NCBI RefSeq assembly: GCF_010731535.1
Contig: NZ_AP022581.1
Span: 3,295,952-3,359,951, forward strand
Direction of reading: 5' to 3'
DNA length: 64,000 nucleotides
From: Mycobacterium lacus
GTDB taxonomy: Bacteria > Actinomycetota > Actinomycetes > Mycobacteriales > Mycobacteriaceae
A program made the position numbers and the translations under genes. Under the pieces are notes generated by a model. That model worked only from the letters and a program-made list of their open reading frames with translations, did no database searches and was not told the DNA's origin. Below, piece by piece: positions 25,506-36,086 of this stretch. Each line of letters begins with the position of its first letter. Position 1 is the stretch's first letter.

Positions 25506-26279
25506 ATGACGGCAATGTCAGGATCTGTACGTACTCAACGCCCACGTCAGGCCATTCTCGGGCAGCTGCCCCGGATTCATCGGGCCGATGGATCGCCGAT
25601 CCGAGTGTTGCTGGTCGATGACGAACCCGCCCTGACCAACCTGGTCAAGATGGCGCTGCACTACGAGGGCTGGAAAGTCGACATCGCGCACAACGGGCGC
25701 GAGGCCATCGCCAAGTTCGACAAGATCGGCCCCGACGTCCTGGTTCTCGACATCATGCTGCCCGACGTCGACGGGCTACAGATCCTGCAGCGGGTCCGCG
25801 AATCCGACACGTACACGCCGACCCTGTTCCTCACGGCACGGGATTCGGTGATGGACCGGGTCACGGGCCTGACCGCGGGCGCCGACGACTACATGACAAA
25901 GCCGTTCAGCCTCGAGGAGCTGGTCGCCCGGCTGCGTGGCTTGCTGCGCCGGTCTAGCCATCTGTCGCCGCCGGCCGACGAATATCTCAAGGTCGGTGAC
26001 CTCACGCTGGACGGCGCCAGTCGTGAAGTGAGCCGTGGCGGCACGCCGATGTCGCTGTCGTCCACCGAGTTCGAACTACTCCGGTTCCTGATGCGCAATC
26101 CGCGCCGCGCGCTGAGCCGCACCGAGATCCTCGACCGGGTCTGGAACTACGACTTCGCGGGGCGCACGAGCATCGTCGACTTGTACATCTCTTATCTCAG
26201 GAAGAAGATCGACTCCGACAGGGAGCCGATGATCCACACGGTTCGCGGGATTGGATACATGCTGCGACCACCGGAATGA
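25506..26279 (+). CDS. trcR: Two-component response regulator TrcR
   Basis: 257 residues, OmpR/PhoB type. The receiver domain contains the acidic pair in VLLVDDEPALTN, the phospho-acceptor Asp in VLDIMLPDVDG (about residue 82), Thr in LFLTARDS and Lys in DDYMTKPFS. The C-terminal winged helix has LSRTEILDRVWNYDF and HTVRGIGYMLRPPE. ATG 25506 is used. A 35-residue N-terminal extension precedes the receiver domain. trcS starts 8 bp after the stop. TrcR of M. tuberculosis activates its own transcription and controls Rv1057. Confidence 0.93.
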   Translation: MTAMSGSVRTQRPRQAILGQLPRIHRADGSPIRVLLVDDEPALTNLVKMALHYEGWKVDIAHNGREAIAKFDKIGPDVLVLDIMLPDVDGLQILQRVRESDTYTPTLFLTARDSVMDRVTGLTAGADDYMTKPFSLEELVARLRGLLRRSSHLSPPADEYLKVGDLTLDGASREVSRGGTPMSLSSTEFELLRFLMRNPRRALSRTEILDRVWNYDFAGRTSIVDLYISYLRKKIDSDREPMIHTVRGIGYMLRPPE

Positions 26280-26286
26280 CCCTGCA

Positions 26287-27816
26287 ATGACAGGGCACCG
26301 ACACGCGCCATCCAGGAACATTCCGAAGTGGTTCCCTCGTTCCTTGCGCTGGCAGTTGCTCCTGGGCGTGTTGGGGGTTGTCAGCCTGGTCTTGGTCGCC
26401 GTCGGCGCCGTCTCGGTGCTGAGCCTGCGCGGCTATGTCGCCTCGATGAACAACGCGGAAGCCGCCGAATCCATGCGTGCGTTGAGCCACTCGTACGCGA
26501 GATACCGCGAGGGCGAACACACCTCGGCACATGCCGGCTCTACGCCGGTGTCGCAAGCGCTCCTGGAATTCACCGGACAGACCCCGGGGAACCTCATCGC
26601 GGTGCTTCGCGATGGTGTCGTCATCGGCTCGGCGGTCTTCTCCGAAGACGAACCCCGACCCGCGCCCGACGACGTCATCCGCGCCATCGAGGCGCGGTCG
26701 TGGACCGACGGCCCGCCACGTACCGAGAAACTGGGCAGCCTGGGCTCCTTTCGGGTCGCCAGCCACGCCGAAGGGTCCGACCGCCTGCTGGTCGGGGTGT
26801 CGTTGAGCCTCGCCAACCAGATCATCGCCCGCAAGTACATCACCACCACGGCGCTGGTCTCGGCCGCGTTGGTGGTCACGGCGGGGCTCACGATTTGGGT
26901 AGTCGGGTACGCCCTTCGCCCGCTGCGGCGGGTCGCCGCGACCGCGGCGGAAGTCGCGGCGCTGCCGCTCATCGACGGCGACCACAGAATCAGTCTGCGA
27001 GTTCCTGCGCAGGACACCGATCCGGGCAACGAGGTCGGAATCGTCGGGCACACGCTGAACCTGTTGCTGGACAACGTCGACAGCGCACTGGCCCATCGCG
27101 TCGATTCCGACCTGCGGATGCGCCAATTCATCACCGACGCGAGCCACGAGTTGCGGACTCCGCTCGCGGCGATCCAGGGCTACGCCGAACTCACCCGTCA
27201 GGACAGTTCGGACCTGCCGCCGACCACCGAATACGCGCTGGCCCGCATCGAGTCGGAAGCGCGACGCATGGCGTCGCTTGTCGACGAGCTCTTGCTGCTC
27301 TCTCGCCTGGGCGAGGGCGAAGACCTAGAAACCGAAGACCTCGACCTGACCGACCTCGTCATCAATGCGGTGAACGACGCCGCGGTGGCGGCGCCGAGCC
27401 ACCGTTGGGTCAAGAACCTGCCCGAGGGCCCGGTATGGGTCAACGGGGACAACGCCCGGCTGCACCAACTCGTCAGCAATCTACTCACCAACGCCTGGGT
27501 GCATACTCCGGCCGACGTGACGGTGACCATTGGGATCACCTGCCACCGCAGCGGCCCCGATGCACCGTGCGTCGAGTTAACGGTTGCCGACGACGGGCCC
27601 GGCATCGATCCCGACATGCTCCCGCACCTCTTCGAGCGATTCGTCCGCGCCAACAAGTCGCGGTCCAGCGAGTCGGGCACCGGATTGGGTCTGGCCATCG
27701 TCAACTCGATCGTCAAGGCGCATCATGGCTCGGTCAGCGCCGAATCCGCGGACGGGCGGACGGTCTTTCGGGTGCGGCTGCCGATGATCGAGCAGCCGAC
27801 CATCAAGACCGCTTAG
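26287..27816 (+). CDS. trcS: Sensor histidine kinase TrcS
   Basis: 509 residues from ATG 26287. A first membrane segment (WQLLLGVLGVVSLVLVAVGAVSVL) near residues 20-45 and a second (TTTALVSAALVVTAGLTIWVV) near 190-210 flank a periplasmic sensor domain. A HAMP linker (LRPLRRVAATAAEVAAL), the H-box DASHELRTPLAAIQGYAEL (His about 287), the N-box LLTNAW, and G boxes VADDGPGIDPDML and GTGLGLAIVNSIV follow. It phosphorylates TrcR. The signal is unknown. It is the last gene of the trcRS unit; the 101-bp gap to the next ORF carries the kdp promoter. Confidence 0.93.
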   Translation: MTGHRHAPSRNIPKWFPRSLRWQLLLGVLGVVSLVLVAVGAVSVLSLRGYVASMNNAEAAESMRALSHSYARYREGEHTSAHAGSTPVSQALLEFTGQTPGNLIAVLRDGVVIGSAVFSEDEPRPAPDDVIRAIEARSWTDGPPRTEKLGSLGSFRVASHAEGSDRLLVGVSLSLANQIIARKYITTTALVSAALVVTAGLTIWVVGYALRPLRRVAATAAEVAALPLIDGDHRISLRVPAQDTDPGNEVGIVGHTLNLLLDNVDSALAHRVDSDLRMRQFITDASHELRTPLAAIQGYAELTRQDSSDLPPTTEYALARIESEARRMASLVDELLLLSRLGEGEDLETEDLDLTDLVINAVNDAAVAAPSHRWVKNLPEGPVWVNGDNARLHQLVSNLLTNAWVHTPADVTVTIGITCHRSGPDAPCVELTVADDGPGIDPDMLPHLFERFVRANKSRSSESGTGLGLAIVNSIVKAHHGSVSAESADGRTVFRVRLPMIEQPTIKTA

Positions 27817-27917
27817 CGCGACGGTGCCGGTCCAGCTGCTAAGAATCCGTTAAGGAAAGCCCGCGAGGGCGCGACCGCGCTTAGCCTTGGTCAGGTCGTC
27901 GTGAACGAAAGACAGAT

Positions 27918-27995
27918 ATGTCCATCGTGGTATACCTCCTGCTGACTATTGCCGTATTCGCTGCCCTCGATTTGACCCTGCGGTGGGGATCGTGA
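27918..27995 (+). CDS. 25-residue membrane peptide before kdpF
   Basis: ATG 27918 opens [25 protein letters not shown], one hydrophobic helix followed by a positive end. Its TGA overlaps the kdpF GTG start (GTGA), so the two are translationally coupled. The size and form resemble KdpF itself, a single-helix subunit that stabilises KdpABC. It may be a second small subunit, or a leader peptide whose translation sets kdpF translation. No named family is known to me. The coding call rests on the coupling, hydrophobicity and position. Confidence 0.6.
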   Translation: MSIVVYLLLTIAVFAALDLTLRWGS

Positions 27996-28081
27996 GCACC
28001 GCTAACGTCGTGGGCCTAACGCTGTCCGTCCTCATTGCACTGTTGCTTGGGGCCGCCCTGATCTTTCCGGAACGGTTCTAG
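27992..28081 (+). CDS. kdpF: KdpF, small subunit of potassium-pumping ATPase
   Basis: 29 residues from GTG 27992: [29 protein letters not shown]. This is the typical KdpF pattern of one helix ending in a PERF/PEKF tail. It stabilises the KdpFABC complex in the membrane. The TAG stop overlaps the kdpA GTG by one base (TAGTG), and its start overlaps the preceding peptide's stop. Confidence 0.92.
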   Translation: MSTANVVGLTLSVLIALLLGAALIFPERF

Positions 28082-29751
28082 TGAACGGCGCCGCGCCGGT
28101 TCTCGTGTTCCTCGCACTCCTGGTCCTCGCATTGGCGGTCGTGCACGTGCCGCTGGGCGACTATATGTACCGGGTCTACAGCTCCCGAAAGCATTCGCGC
28201 ACCGAGCGATTCATCTATCGCTTGATCGGCGCCAACCCGGAGGCCGACCAGACCTGGAAAGCGTATGCCCGTAGCGTGCTGGCGTTTTCGGCGGTCAGCG
28301 TCATATTCCTGTTCGTCGTGCAACTCGTTCAGGGCCGGCTGCCGTTACATCTGCACGATCCGTCGACAAGGATGACCCCGGCGTTGGCGTGGAACACCGC
28401 CGTCAGCTTCGTCACGAACACCAACTGGCAGGCCTATTCTGGCGAATCGACCCAGGGCCATCTGGTGCAGATGGCCGGTCTGGCGGTGCAGAACTTCGTG
28501 TCCGCGGCGGTCGGCATGGCGGTGGCCGTCGCCCTGGTCCGCGGGTTCGCCCGCACCCGCACGGGCGAACTCGGCAACTTCTGGGTGGACCTGACACGCG
28601 GTACGCTGCGTATCCTGCTGCCGATCTCCATCGTCGGCGCGATCGTCCTCATCGCCGGTGGTGCCATCCAGAACTTCCACCTCAACGATCAGGTCGTCAC
28701 CACACTGGCCGGTACCCGGCAGACCATCCCCGGTGGTCCGGTCGCCAGCCAGGAGGCGATCAAGGAGCTGGGGACCAACGGCGGTGGCTTCTACAACGCC
28801 AACTCCTCACATCCGTTCGAGAACCCGACCGCGTGGACCAACTGGTTCGAGATCTTCCTGATCCTGGTCATCGGTTTTTCGCTACCCCGCACCTTTGGCC
28901 GCATGGTGGACAGCAAGAAACAGGGCTATGCGATCGCCGCGATCGTCGGGGTCATGGCCGCCATCAGCGTCAGCTTCACGATGCTGTTCCAGTTGCAGCA
29001 TCACGGCACCGTCCCGACGGCGGTGGGTGCGGCGACCGAAGGGACCGAGCAGCGGTTCGGGGTGGCGGACTCGGCCGTCTGGGCCGATGCGACGACGCTG
29101 ACCTCCACCGGCGCGGTCGACTCGGTGCACGATTCCTACACCAGCCTGGGCGGCATGATGACGATGGTCAACATGCAGCTCGGAGAGGTCGCGCCGGGCG
29201 GCACCGGCTCGGGTCTCTACGGCATCTTGATCCTGGCAGTCATCACCGTGTTCGTCGCCGGGTTGATGGTCGGCCGGACGCCAGAGTACCTCGGCAAGAA
29301 GATCACACCGCGCGAGATGAAGCTCGCCTCAGGCTATTTCCTTATCACGCCGCTCATCGTGCTGCTCGGCACCGCGGTCGCGATGGCGTTGCCGGGCGAG
29401 CGCGCCGGCATGACCAACACCGGGCCGCACGGCTTGTCGGAGGTGCTCTACGCATTCACCTCCGCGGCCAACAACAACGGCTCCGCCTTCGCCGGACTCT
29501 CGGCCAACACGGTCTGGTACAACACCGCTTTGGGCCTGGCGATGATCTTCGGGCGATTCCTGCCGATGATTTTGGTGCTCGCGCTGGCCGGTTCGCTGGC
29601 CCGGCAGGGCAGCACGCCCGCGTCGAGCGGCACCCTGCCCACCCACCGGCCCCAGTTCGTCGTCCTGGTGGTGGGTGTGACGGTGATCCTGGTGGCCCTC
29701 ACCTTCTTGCCCGCGCTGGCGCTCGGGCCCCTCGCCGAAGGGATTCACTGA
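28081..29751 (+). CDS. kdpA: KdpA, potassium channel-like subunit
   Basis: 556 residues from GTG 28081. About ten membrane helices. The four selectivity-filter repeats are visible: [46 protein letters not shown] and [14 protein letters not shown]. KdpA binds and passes K+ with very high affinity while KdpB drives transport. Three bases separate it from kdpB. In M. tuberculosis the kdpFABC genes point away from kdpDE. Here they point the same way. Confidence 0.96.
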   Translation: MNGAAPVLVFLALLVLALAVVHVPLGDYMYRVYSSRKHSRTERFIYRLIGANPEADQTWKAYARSVLAFSAVSVIFLFVVQLVQGRLPLHLHDPSTRMTPALAWNTAVSFVTNTNWQAYSGESTQGHLVQMAGLAVQNFVSAAVGMAVAVALVRGFARTRTGELGNFWVDLTRGTLRILLPISIVGAIVLIAGGAIQNFHLNDQVVTTLAGTRQTIPGGPVASQEAIKELGTNGGGFYNANSSHPFENPTAWTNWFEIFLILVIGFSLPRTFGRMVDSKKQGYAIAAIVGVMAAISVSFTMLFQLQHHGTVPTAVGAATEGTEQRFGVADSAVWADATTLTSTGAVDSVHDSYTSLGGMMTMVNMQLGEVAPGGTGSGLYGILILAVITVFVAGLMVGRTPEYLGKKITPREMKLASGYFLITPLIVLLGTAVAMALPGERAGMTNTGPHGLSEVLYAFTSAANNNGSAFAGLSANTVWYNTALGLAMIFGRFLPMILVLALAGSLARQGSTPASSGTLPTHRPQFVVLVVGVTVILVALTFLPALALGPLAEGIH

Positions 29752-29754
29752 AAA

Positions 29755-31869
29755 GTGTCGCGCACAACAGATCCCGGCAAACGGTCGCGCAATGGCTTGC
29801 TCGACCCCGCCTTGCTGCTGAAGTCACTGCCGGACGCGCTACGCAAACTCGATCCGCGCACCCTGTGGCGCAACCCGGTCATGTTCATCGTGGAGATCGG
29901 CGCGCTGTGGTCGACGGTGCTCGCATTCGGCGACGGTACCTGGTTCAGCTGGCTCACCGTGTTCTGGCTGTGGCTGACAGTGGTTTTCGCCAACCTGGCC
30001 GAGGCCGTCGCCGAAGGGCGCGGCAAGGCACAGGCCGATACCCTGCGTAGGTCGAAAGCCGACACCATTGCGCACCGCTTGACGGATTGGTCACCGGGCG
30101 CCGCCGGCACACCCGAGGACATACCGGCGCCGCTCCTGCAGCAGGGTGACATCGTGGTGGTCGCGGCGGGCGAGGTCATCCCCGGCGACGGTGACGTCGT
30201 GGAAGGCATTGCATCAGTTGATGAATCGGCCATCACCGGCGAATCGGCACCGGTCATCCGGGAATCCGGCGGTGACCGCTCGGCGGTGACCGGCGGGACG
30301 ACGGTGCTCTCGGATCGCATCGTGGTCAAGATCACCCAGAGGCCCGGCGAGAGCTTTGTGGACCGGATGATCGCACTCGTCGAGGGCGCGAACCGGCAGA
30401 AGACCCCCAACGAGATAGCGCTCAACATCCTGTTGGCGGCGCTGACAATCATCTTCGTGTTCGCGGTGGCAACGCTGCAGCCGCTGGCGATCTACTCCAA
30501 GGCCAACAACCCCGGTGTGCCAGACACCCAAGCCCTCGACGCCGACGGCATCAGCGGCGTCGTCCTGGTGGCGCTGCTGGTGTGCCTGATCCCCACCACC
30601 ATCGGCGCGCTGCTGTCGGCGATCGGCATCGCGGGCATGGACCGGCTGGTCCAACGCAACGTGCTGGCCATGTCCGGCCGCGCGGTCGAGGCGGCCGGCG
30701 ACGTCAACACCCTGCTGCTGGACAAGACCGGAACGATCACGCTGGGCAATCGGGTGGCCGCGGAATTCATCCCAGTCCACGGGGTGACCGACGCAGAGCT
30801 GGCTGACGCCGCTCAGCTGTCCAGCCTCGCCGACGAAACCCCCGAGGGCCGTTCCGTCGTCGTCTACGCCAAAGAGGCCTACGGGCTGCGCGCGCGCACA
30901 CCGGGAGAGCTCGCCAACGCTTCCTGGGTCGAATTCAGCGCGACGACCCGAATGTCGGGTGTCGACCTCGACGGACGCCAGTTGCGCAAGGGCGCGGCTA
31001 CCGCGGTGGCCGACTGGGTGCTTCGTCACGGGGGCACCCTTCCCGCCGAACTTGGCCAGATCGTCGACGGCATCTCTGCGGCCGGCGGAACCCCGCTCGT
31101 CGTCGGGCAGCGGACCGCCGGCGCTGCGCAAGCGCTCGGCGTCATTCACCTCAAAGACGTGGTCAAGCACGGCATTCGCGACCGTTTCGACGCGATGCGC
31201 CTGATGGGCATCCGGACGGTAATGATCACCGGCGACAACCCGTTGACCGCCAGGGCGATCGCGGAGGAGGCCGGGGTCGACGAATTCCTCGCCGAGGCCA
31301 CTCCCGAGGACAAGATGATGCTGATCAAGCGTGAGCAGCAGGGCGGTCGGCTGGTGGCGATGACCGGTGACGGCACCAACGATGCCCCGGCGCTGGCCCA
31401 GGCCAATGTCGGGGTGGCGATGAACACGGGCACCGCGGCGGCGAAGGAAGCCGGCAACATGGTCGACCTGGATTCCGATCCCACCAAGCTCATCGAGATC
31501 GTGGAAATCGGTAAGCAACTGTTGATCACCCGTGGCGCGTTGACGACGTTCTCCATTGCCAACGACATCGCTAAGTACTTCGCGATCATTCCCGCGATGT
31601 TCGTGGCCCTGTTCCCCGGCCTGGACGTCCTCAACGTCATGCGGCTGCACTCCCCGGAATCGGCGATTCTTTCGGCCGTGATCTTCAACGCGGTTGTCAT
31701 CGTCGCTCTGATTCCGTTGGCGCTGCGCGGTGTTCGATATACGCCGAGCCGAGCGTCGAAACTGCTCAACCGCAACCTTTACCGGTACGGGGTGGGTGGT
31801 CTCGTCGCCCCATTCGTCGGGATCAAGCTCATCGACCTGCTGGTTCAACTACTCCCCGGGATGGGCTGA
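29755..31869 (+). CDS. kdpB: KdpB, P-type ATPase subunit
   Basis: 704 residues from GTG 29755. P-type ATPase landmarks in order: actuator [18 protein letters not shown] (TGES), membrane motif, phosphorylation loop [14 protein letters not shown] (Asp about 323), nucleotide-binding region (KGAAT), [18 protein letters not shown], and hinge [14 protein letters not shown]. It hydrolyses ATP to move K+ into the cell against steep gradients. kdpC begins one base after its stop. Confidence 0.97.
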   Translation: MSRTTDPGKRSRNGLLDPALLLKSLPDALRKLDPRTLWRNPVMFIVEIGALWSTVLAFGDGTWFSWLTVFWLWLTVVFANLAEAVAEGRGKAQADTLRRSKADTIAHRLTDWSPGAAGTPEDIPAPLLQQGDIVVVAAGEVIPGDGDVVEGIASVDESAITGESAPVIRESGGDRSAVTGGTTVLSDRIVVKITQRPGESFVDRMIALVEGANRQKTPNEIALNILLAALTIIFVFAVATLQPLAIYSKANNPGVPDTQALDADGISGVVLVALLVCLIPTTIGALLSAIGIAGMDRLVQRNVLAMSGRAVEAAGDVNTLLLDKTGTITLGNRVAAEFIPVHGVTDAELADAAQLSSLADETPEGRSVVVYAKEAYGLRARTPGELANASWVEFSATTRMSGVDLDGRQLRKGAATAVADWVLRHGGTLPAELGQIVDGISAAGGTPLVVGQRTAGAAQALGVIHLKDVVKHGIRDRFDAMRLMGIRTVMITGDNPLTARAIAEEAGVDEFLAEATPEDKMMLIKREQQGGRLVAMTGDGTNDAPALAQANVGVAMNTGTAAAKEAGNMVDLDSDPTKLIEIVEIGKQLLITRGALTTFSIANDIAKYFAIIPAMFVALFPGLDVLNVMRLHSPESAILSAVIFNAVVIVALIPLALRGVRYTPSRASKLLNRNLYRYGVGGLVAPFVGIKLIDLLVQLLPGMG

Positions 31870-31870
31870 G

Positions 31871-32794
31871 ATGGACTTCGGGAACATCATTCGCCAACAC
31901 TGGGCCGCGCTGCGCGCGCTGCTCGTCTTCACCGTGATCCTCGGCATTGGCTACCCGCTGCTCATCTGGCTGGTCGCGCTGGTCCCCGGCTTACACGACA
32001 ACGCGGAGGGCTCGATCATCACGGCGGGCGGCAAACCGGTCGCCAGCGTGCTCATCGGCCAGCTGTTCACCGACGCCTCGGGCAACCCGCTGCCACAGTA
32101 CTTCCAGAGCCGGCCGTCGGCCGCCGGCAACGGATACGACCCCACGTCGAGCGGCGGCAGCAACCTGGGACCCGAAAGCGTCGTCGACACCCCGGCCGAT
32201 CCGGCCAAGCTGGCTGGCGGTTCCAGTCCGGCCGACGCCGGTTTCAAGGCAAGCCTGCTGACCCTGGTGTGTTCGCGCAGCGCGGCCGTCGCCAGCCTGG
32301 AAGGTGTCGACGGATCACGCCCGTTCTGCACCGGCGGCGGCGTCGGGTCGGTGCTGTCGGTGATGGGCCCGCGCGACGCGCGCGGCTATGTCGTCCACCC
32401 GACCAGGGTGGTCAGTGTCAACGAGGCATGCTCGACGACACCACGGCCGTTCCTGGACTTCTACGAGGGCGTTCGGGTCGAGTGCGCAACGTTCGGCCAG
32501 GACTACTCCAGCGGCCAGATCGTGCCCATCCGTGGCGCCGCTCGCAGCGATCCGCAGGTCCCCGCCGACGCAGTCACTGCCAGTGCCAGCGGCCTGGACC
32601 CGGATATCTCACCGGCCTACGCCGAGATCCAGGTGGCCCGGGTGGCCAGGGCCCGGCATGTCACACCGGACCAGATACGCCAGGTTGTGCGGCAGCACCG
32701 AAGCGACCGCGCCCTTGGGTTTTTGGGTGAGACACGGGTGAATGTGCTGCAAGTCAACCTGAACCTGGACCACAGGTATCCGGTCGCGAACTAG
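31871..32794 (+). CDS. kdpC: KdpC with a long cysteine-bearing insertion
   Basis: 307 residues from ATG 31871, against about 190 in E. coli and M. tuberculosis. The N-terminal helix ([28 protein letters not shown]) and the conserved ends are normal: [27 protein letters not shown], then [28 protein letters not shown] and [15 protein letters not shown]. Between them, at about residues 105-230, lie roughly 100 extra residues with Cys near 133, 153, 187 and 205 in the extracytoplasmic part, enough for two disulfides. KdpC assists the KdpB cycle and may gate substrate entry. The role of the insertion is unknown. Confidence 0.93.
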   Translation: MDFGNIIRQHWAALRALLVFTVILGIGYPLLIWLVALVPGLHDNAEGSIITAGGKPVASVLIGQLFTDASGNPLPQYFQSRPSAAGNGYDPTSSGGSNLGPESVVDTPADPAKLAGGSSPADAGFKASLLTLVCSRSAAVASLEGVDGSRPFCTGGGVGSVLSVMGPRDARGYVVHPTRVVSVNEACSTTPRPFLDFYEGVRVECATFGQDYSSGQIVPIRGAARSDPQVPADAVTASASGLDPDISPAYAEIQVARVARARHVTPDQIRQVVRQHRSDRALGFLGETRVNVLQVNLNLDHRYPVAN

Positions 32795-32806
32795 CAACCA
32801 AGGGGG

Positions 32807-35356
32807 ATGATGGATCACGTGAGCATCGCCGACCACCATCCCAAGCGGGGAGAGCTTCGCATCTACCTCGGCGCGGCTCCGGGTGTCGGCAAGACGTACG
32901 CGATGCTTGGAGAGGCACACCGGCGCCTGGGACGCGGCACCGACGTCGTGGCGGCGGTGGTCGAGACCCACGGACGCGCGAAAACCGCTGAGCTGCTTGA
33001 CGGCATCGAGGTTGTTCCGCCGCGCCACATCGAATATCGCGGCGTTAGCTTCGCCGAACTCGACGTGCCCGCGGTGCTCGCCCGGCATCCGCAGGTGGTC
33101 CTGGTCGACGAGCTCGCCCATACCAATACGCCGGGCAGCAAGAACGAAAAACGGTGGCAGGATGTCGAGGAACTACTCGAGGCCGGAATCACGGTGATCT
33201 CGACCGTCAACATCCAGCATCTCGAGAGCCTCAACGACGTCGTCGCCCAGATCACCGGCATCGAACAAAAAGAGACGTTACCGGACTCGATCGTGCGCGA
33301 GGCGTCGCAAGTCGAGCTCATCGACATCACACCAGAGGCATTGCGCCGCAGGTTGTCTCACGGCAATGTCTACGCTCCGGAAAGGATCGACGCGGCGCTG
33401 TCCAACTACTTCCGCCGTGGAAATCTCACCGCGCTAAGGGAATTGGCGTTGCTGTGGTTGGCCGATCAGGTCGACACCGCACTGGCCAAATACCGCGCGG
33501 AGCACAAGATCACCGACGTGTGGGAGGCCCGTGAGCGCGTCGTCGTGGCGGTAACCGGCGGTCCGGAATCCGGGACTTTGGTGAGGCGAGCATCGCGGAT
33601 CGCGTCGAAGTCCAGCGCGGAACTCATGGTGGTGCACGTCCTGCGCGGCGACGGCCTGGCCGGCCTGTCGGAGGCCCGCATGAGCAAGATTCGCGAGCTG
33701 GCGAACAGCCTCGATGCCTCCCTGCACACGGTGGTCGGCGATGACGTGCCCAACGCGTTACTCGATTTCGCGCGCGAGATGAACGCGACCCAGCTGGTGA
33801 TCGGGACGTCGCGCCGGCCTCGGTGGGCGCGCCTCTTCGATGAGGGTATCGGCCCGACGATCGTGGAGCGGTCGGGCAAGATCGACGTACATCTGGTCAC
33901 CCATGAGGAATCCAAGCGGGGCCTTCGAGCTACGCGGATGTCGCCCCGCGAACGACGGGTGGCATCCTGGCTCGCGGCGTTCGTCATTCCCTCGCTCATC
34001 TGTGCGGCCACGGTTATGGTGCTGGACCGATATCTCGACACCGCCGGCGCAAGCGCATTGTTCTTCGTCGGGGTGCTCGTGGTGGCCCTCCTCGGAGGCG
34101 TTGCCCCGGCCGTGCTTTCGGCGGTGCTGTCCAGCCTGTTGCTGAACTACTTTCTGACGGCTCCCCGGCACACATTCACCATCGCGGAACCCGACGCCGC
34201 GGTCACCGAGGTGGTCCTGCTACTGGTCGCCGTCGCGGTCGCGGTCCTCGTCGACGGTGCGGCCAATCGCGCGCGGGAAGCCCGAATCGCCTCGCAAGAG
34301 GCGGAACTGCTAACGCTTTTCGCCGGATCGGTGTTGCGCGGTGCTGACCTCGAGATGCTGCTCGAGCGGGTGCGGGAGACCTACTCACAGCGTGCCGTCA
34401 GCATGCTGCGAGAACATGCCGGCAGCGGGTATGTCATCGCATCGGTCGGCAAAGATCCCTGTGCCACCGTCGAATCCGCCGACACCGCGATCGAGGTCGG
34501 CGGCCAAGAGTTCTCGGAGTTCTGGATGCTGCTGGCGGGCCGCAAGCTGGCCGCGCGTGACCGCCGCGTGCTGACCGCGGTGGCCAAGCAAGCCGCGGGC
34601 CTGGTGCGGCAGCGCGAGCTGGCCGACGAAGCCAGCCGGACCGAGGCCATCGTGCGGGCCGACGAGCTGCGGCGCTCCCTGCTCTCGGCGGTCAGCCACG
34701 ACCTGCGCACGCCGCTGGCGGCGGCCAAGGTCGCGGTGTCTAGCTTGCGGGCCGAAGACGTCGCCTTCTCCCCGGAGGACACCGCCGAATTGCTGGCCAC
34801 CATCGAGGAATCGATCGACCAGCTCACCGCCCTGGTCGGTAACCTGCTCGACTCGTCGCGGCTGGCCGCCGGCGTGGTTCGCCCGGACCTGCGCCGGGTG
34901 TATCTGGAGGAGACGGTGCAACACGCACTGGTCAGCATCGGCAAGGGCGCCACCGGGTTCTACCGATCGGCCATCGACCGCGTCAAGGTTGACGTCGGTG
35001 ACGCCGTGGCAATGGCCGATGCCGGGCTGCTCGAGCGGGTGCTGGCCAATTTGATCGACAACGCGCTGCGATACGCGCCCAACTGCGTGGTCCGGGTCAA
35101 CGCGGGACAAGTCGGCGATCGGGTCCTGATCAACGTCATCGACGAAGGCCCCGGTATTCCGCGCGGGACCGAGGAACAGCTCTTCGAACCCTTCCAGCGA
35201 CTGGGGGACCATGACAACACCACCGGTGTCGGTCTGGGGATGTCGGTGGCGCGCGGCTTCGTCGAGGCGATGGGCGGCACCATTACGGCCGGCGATACGC
35301 CTGGAGGCGGACTCACCGTCGTGGTGGATCTGGCCGCACCGGAGGCCTGCGTATGA
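32807..35356 (+). CDS. kdpD: KdpD, potassium/turgor sensor kinase
   Basis: 849 residues; ATG 32807 or the next ATG at 32810 after aaggggg. The KdpD N-terminal domain has Walker A GAAPGVGKTYAML and Walker B VVLVDELAHTN, then a Usp-like domain, with ATQLVIGTSRRPRW, in which c-di-AMP binding is known for relatives. Four membrane helices lie at about 385-480. The kinase part has SAVSHDLRTPLAAAKVA (His about 631), LIDNALRYAP, DEGPGIP and GVGLGMSVARGF. It phosphorylates KdpE when K+ is low. The stop overlaps the kdpE start by 4 bases. It starts 12 bp after kdpC. Confidence 0.95.
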   Translation: MMDHVSIADHHPKRGELRIYLGAAPGVGKTYAMLGEAHRRLGRGTDVVAAVVETHGRAKTAELLDGIEVVPPRHIEYRGVSFAELDVPAVLARHPQVVLVDELAHTNTPGSKNEKRWQDVEELLEAGITVISTVNIQHLESLNDVVAQITGIEQKETLPDSIVREASQVELIDITPEALRRRLSHGNVYAPERIDAALSNYFRRGNLTALRELALLWLADQVDTALAKYRAEHKITDVWEARERVVVAVTGGPESGTLVRRASRIASKSSAELMVVHVLRGDGLAGLSEARMSKIRELANSLDASLHTVVGDDVPNALLDFAREMNATQLVIGTSRRPRWARLFDEGIGPTIVERSGKIDVHLVTHEESKRGLRATRMSPRERRVASWLAAFVIPSLICAATVMVLDRYLDTAGASALFFVGVLVVALLGGVAPAVLSAVLSSLLLNYFLTAPRHTFTIAEPDAAVTEVVLLLVAVAVAVLVDGAANRAREARIASQEAELLTLFAGSVLRGADLEMLLERVRETYSQRAVSMLREHAGSGYVIASVGKDPCATVESADTAIEVGGQEFSEFWMLLAGRKLAARDRRVLTAVAKQAAGLVRQRELADEASRTEAIVRADELRRSLLSAVSHDLRTPLAAAKVAVSSLRAEDVAFSPEDTAELLATIEESIDQLTALVGNLLDSSRLAAGVVRPDLRRVYLEETVQHALVSIGKGATGFYRSAIDRVKVDVGDAVAMADAGLLERVLANLIDNALRYAPNCVVRVNAGQVGDRVLINVIDEGPGIPRGTEEQLFEPFQRLGDHDNTTGVGLGMSVARGFVEAMGGTITAGDTPGGGLTVVVDLAAPEACV

Positions 35357-36033
35357 CCCGCGTGTTGGTCATCGACGACGAGCCGCAGATCCTGCGCGCG
35401 TTACGTATCAACCTGTCCGTGCGCGGCTACGAGGTCGTCACCGCATCCACCGGTGCCGGCGCCCTGCGCGCCGCCGCCGAGCACCCGCCCGACGTGGTGA
35501 TCCTCGATCTCGGCCTGCCCGACATTTCGGGCATCGAGGTGCTGGGCGGCCTGCGCGGCTGGCTCAAGGCACCGGTGATCGTCTTGTCGGCACGGACCGA
35601 TTCCTCGGACAAAGTCGAGGCCCTGGACGCCGGCGCCGACGACTACGTCACGAAACCGTTTGGGATGGACGAATTTCTGGCTCGGTTGCGCGCCGCGGTT
35701 CGCCGCAGCGCCGCGGCGTCCGACACGGACCAGCCGGTCATCGAAACGGGCGCCTTCACCGTCAACCTAGCGGCGAAGAAGGTCACCAAGGACGGTGTCG
35801 AGGTGCATCTCACCCCGACCGAATGGGGCATGCTCGAGGTGCTCGTGCGCAATCGGGGCAAGTTGGTCGGCCGCGAGGAACTCCTCAAGGAGGTATGGGG
35901 ACCGGCGTATGCGACCGAAACCCATTACCTGCGGGTGTATTTGGCGCAGCTGCGCCGCAAACTCGAAGACGACCCGTCGCATCCCAAACACCTGTTGACC
36001 GAATCCGGTATGGGCTATCGCTTCGAGGCGTGA
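35353..36033 (+). CDS. kdpE: KdpE, response regulator of the kdp operon
   Basis: 226 residues. The receiver domain has VLVIDDEPQILRAL, phospho-Asp in VILDLGLPDISG (about 52), IVLSARTDS and DDYVTKPFG. The winged helix ends with LVGREELLKEVWGPAY and LLTESGMGYRFEA. ATG 35353 overlaps the kdpD stop (ATGA). When phosphorylated it activates kdp transcription, most likely at the 27817-27917 interval. Confidence 0.95.
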   Translation: MTRVLVIDDEPQILRALRINLSVRGYEVVTASTGAGALRAAAEHPPDVVILDLGLPDISGIEVLGGLRGWLKAPVIVLSARTDSSDKVEALDAGADDYVTKPFGMDEFLARLRAAVRRSAAASDTDQPVIETGAFTVNLAAKKVTKDGVEVHLTPTEWGMLEVLVRNRGKLVGREELLKEVWGPAYATETHYLRVYLAQLRRKLEDDPSHPKHLLTESGMGYRFEA

Positions 36034-36086
36034 ACCACCATCTGCCACACGCGTGACTGGCTCGGACGACACTCTTTTTGCCCGGC

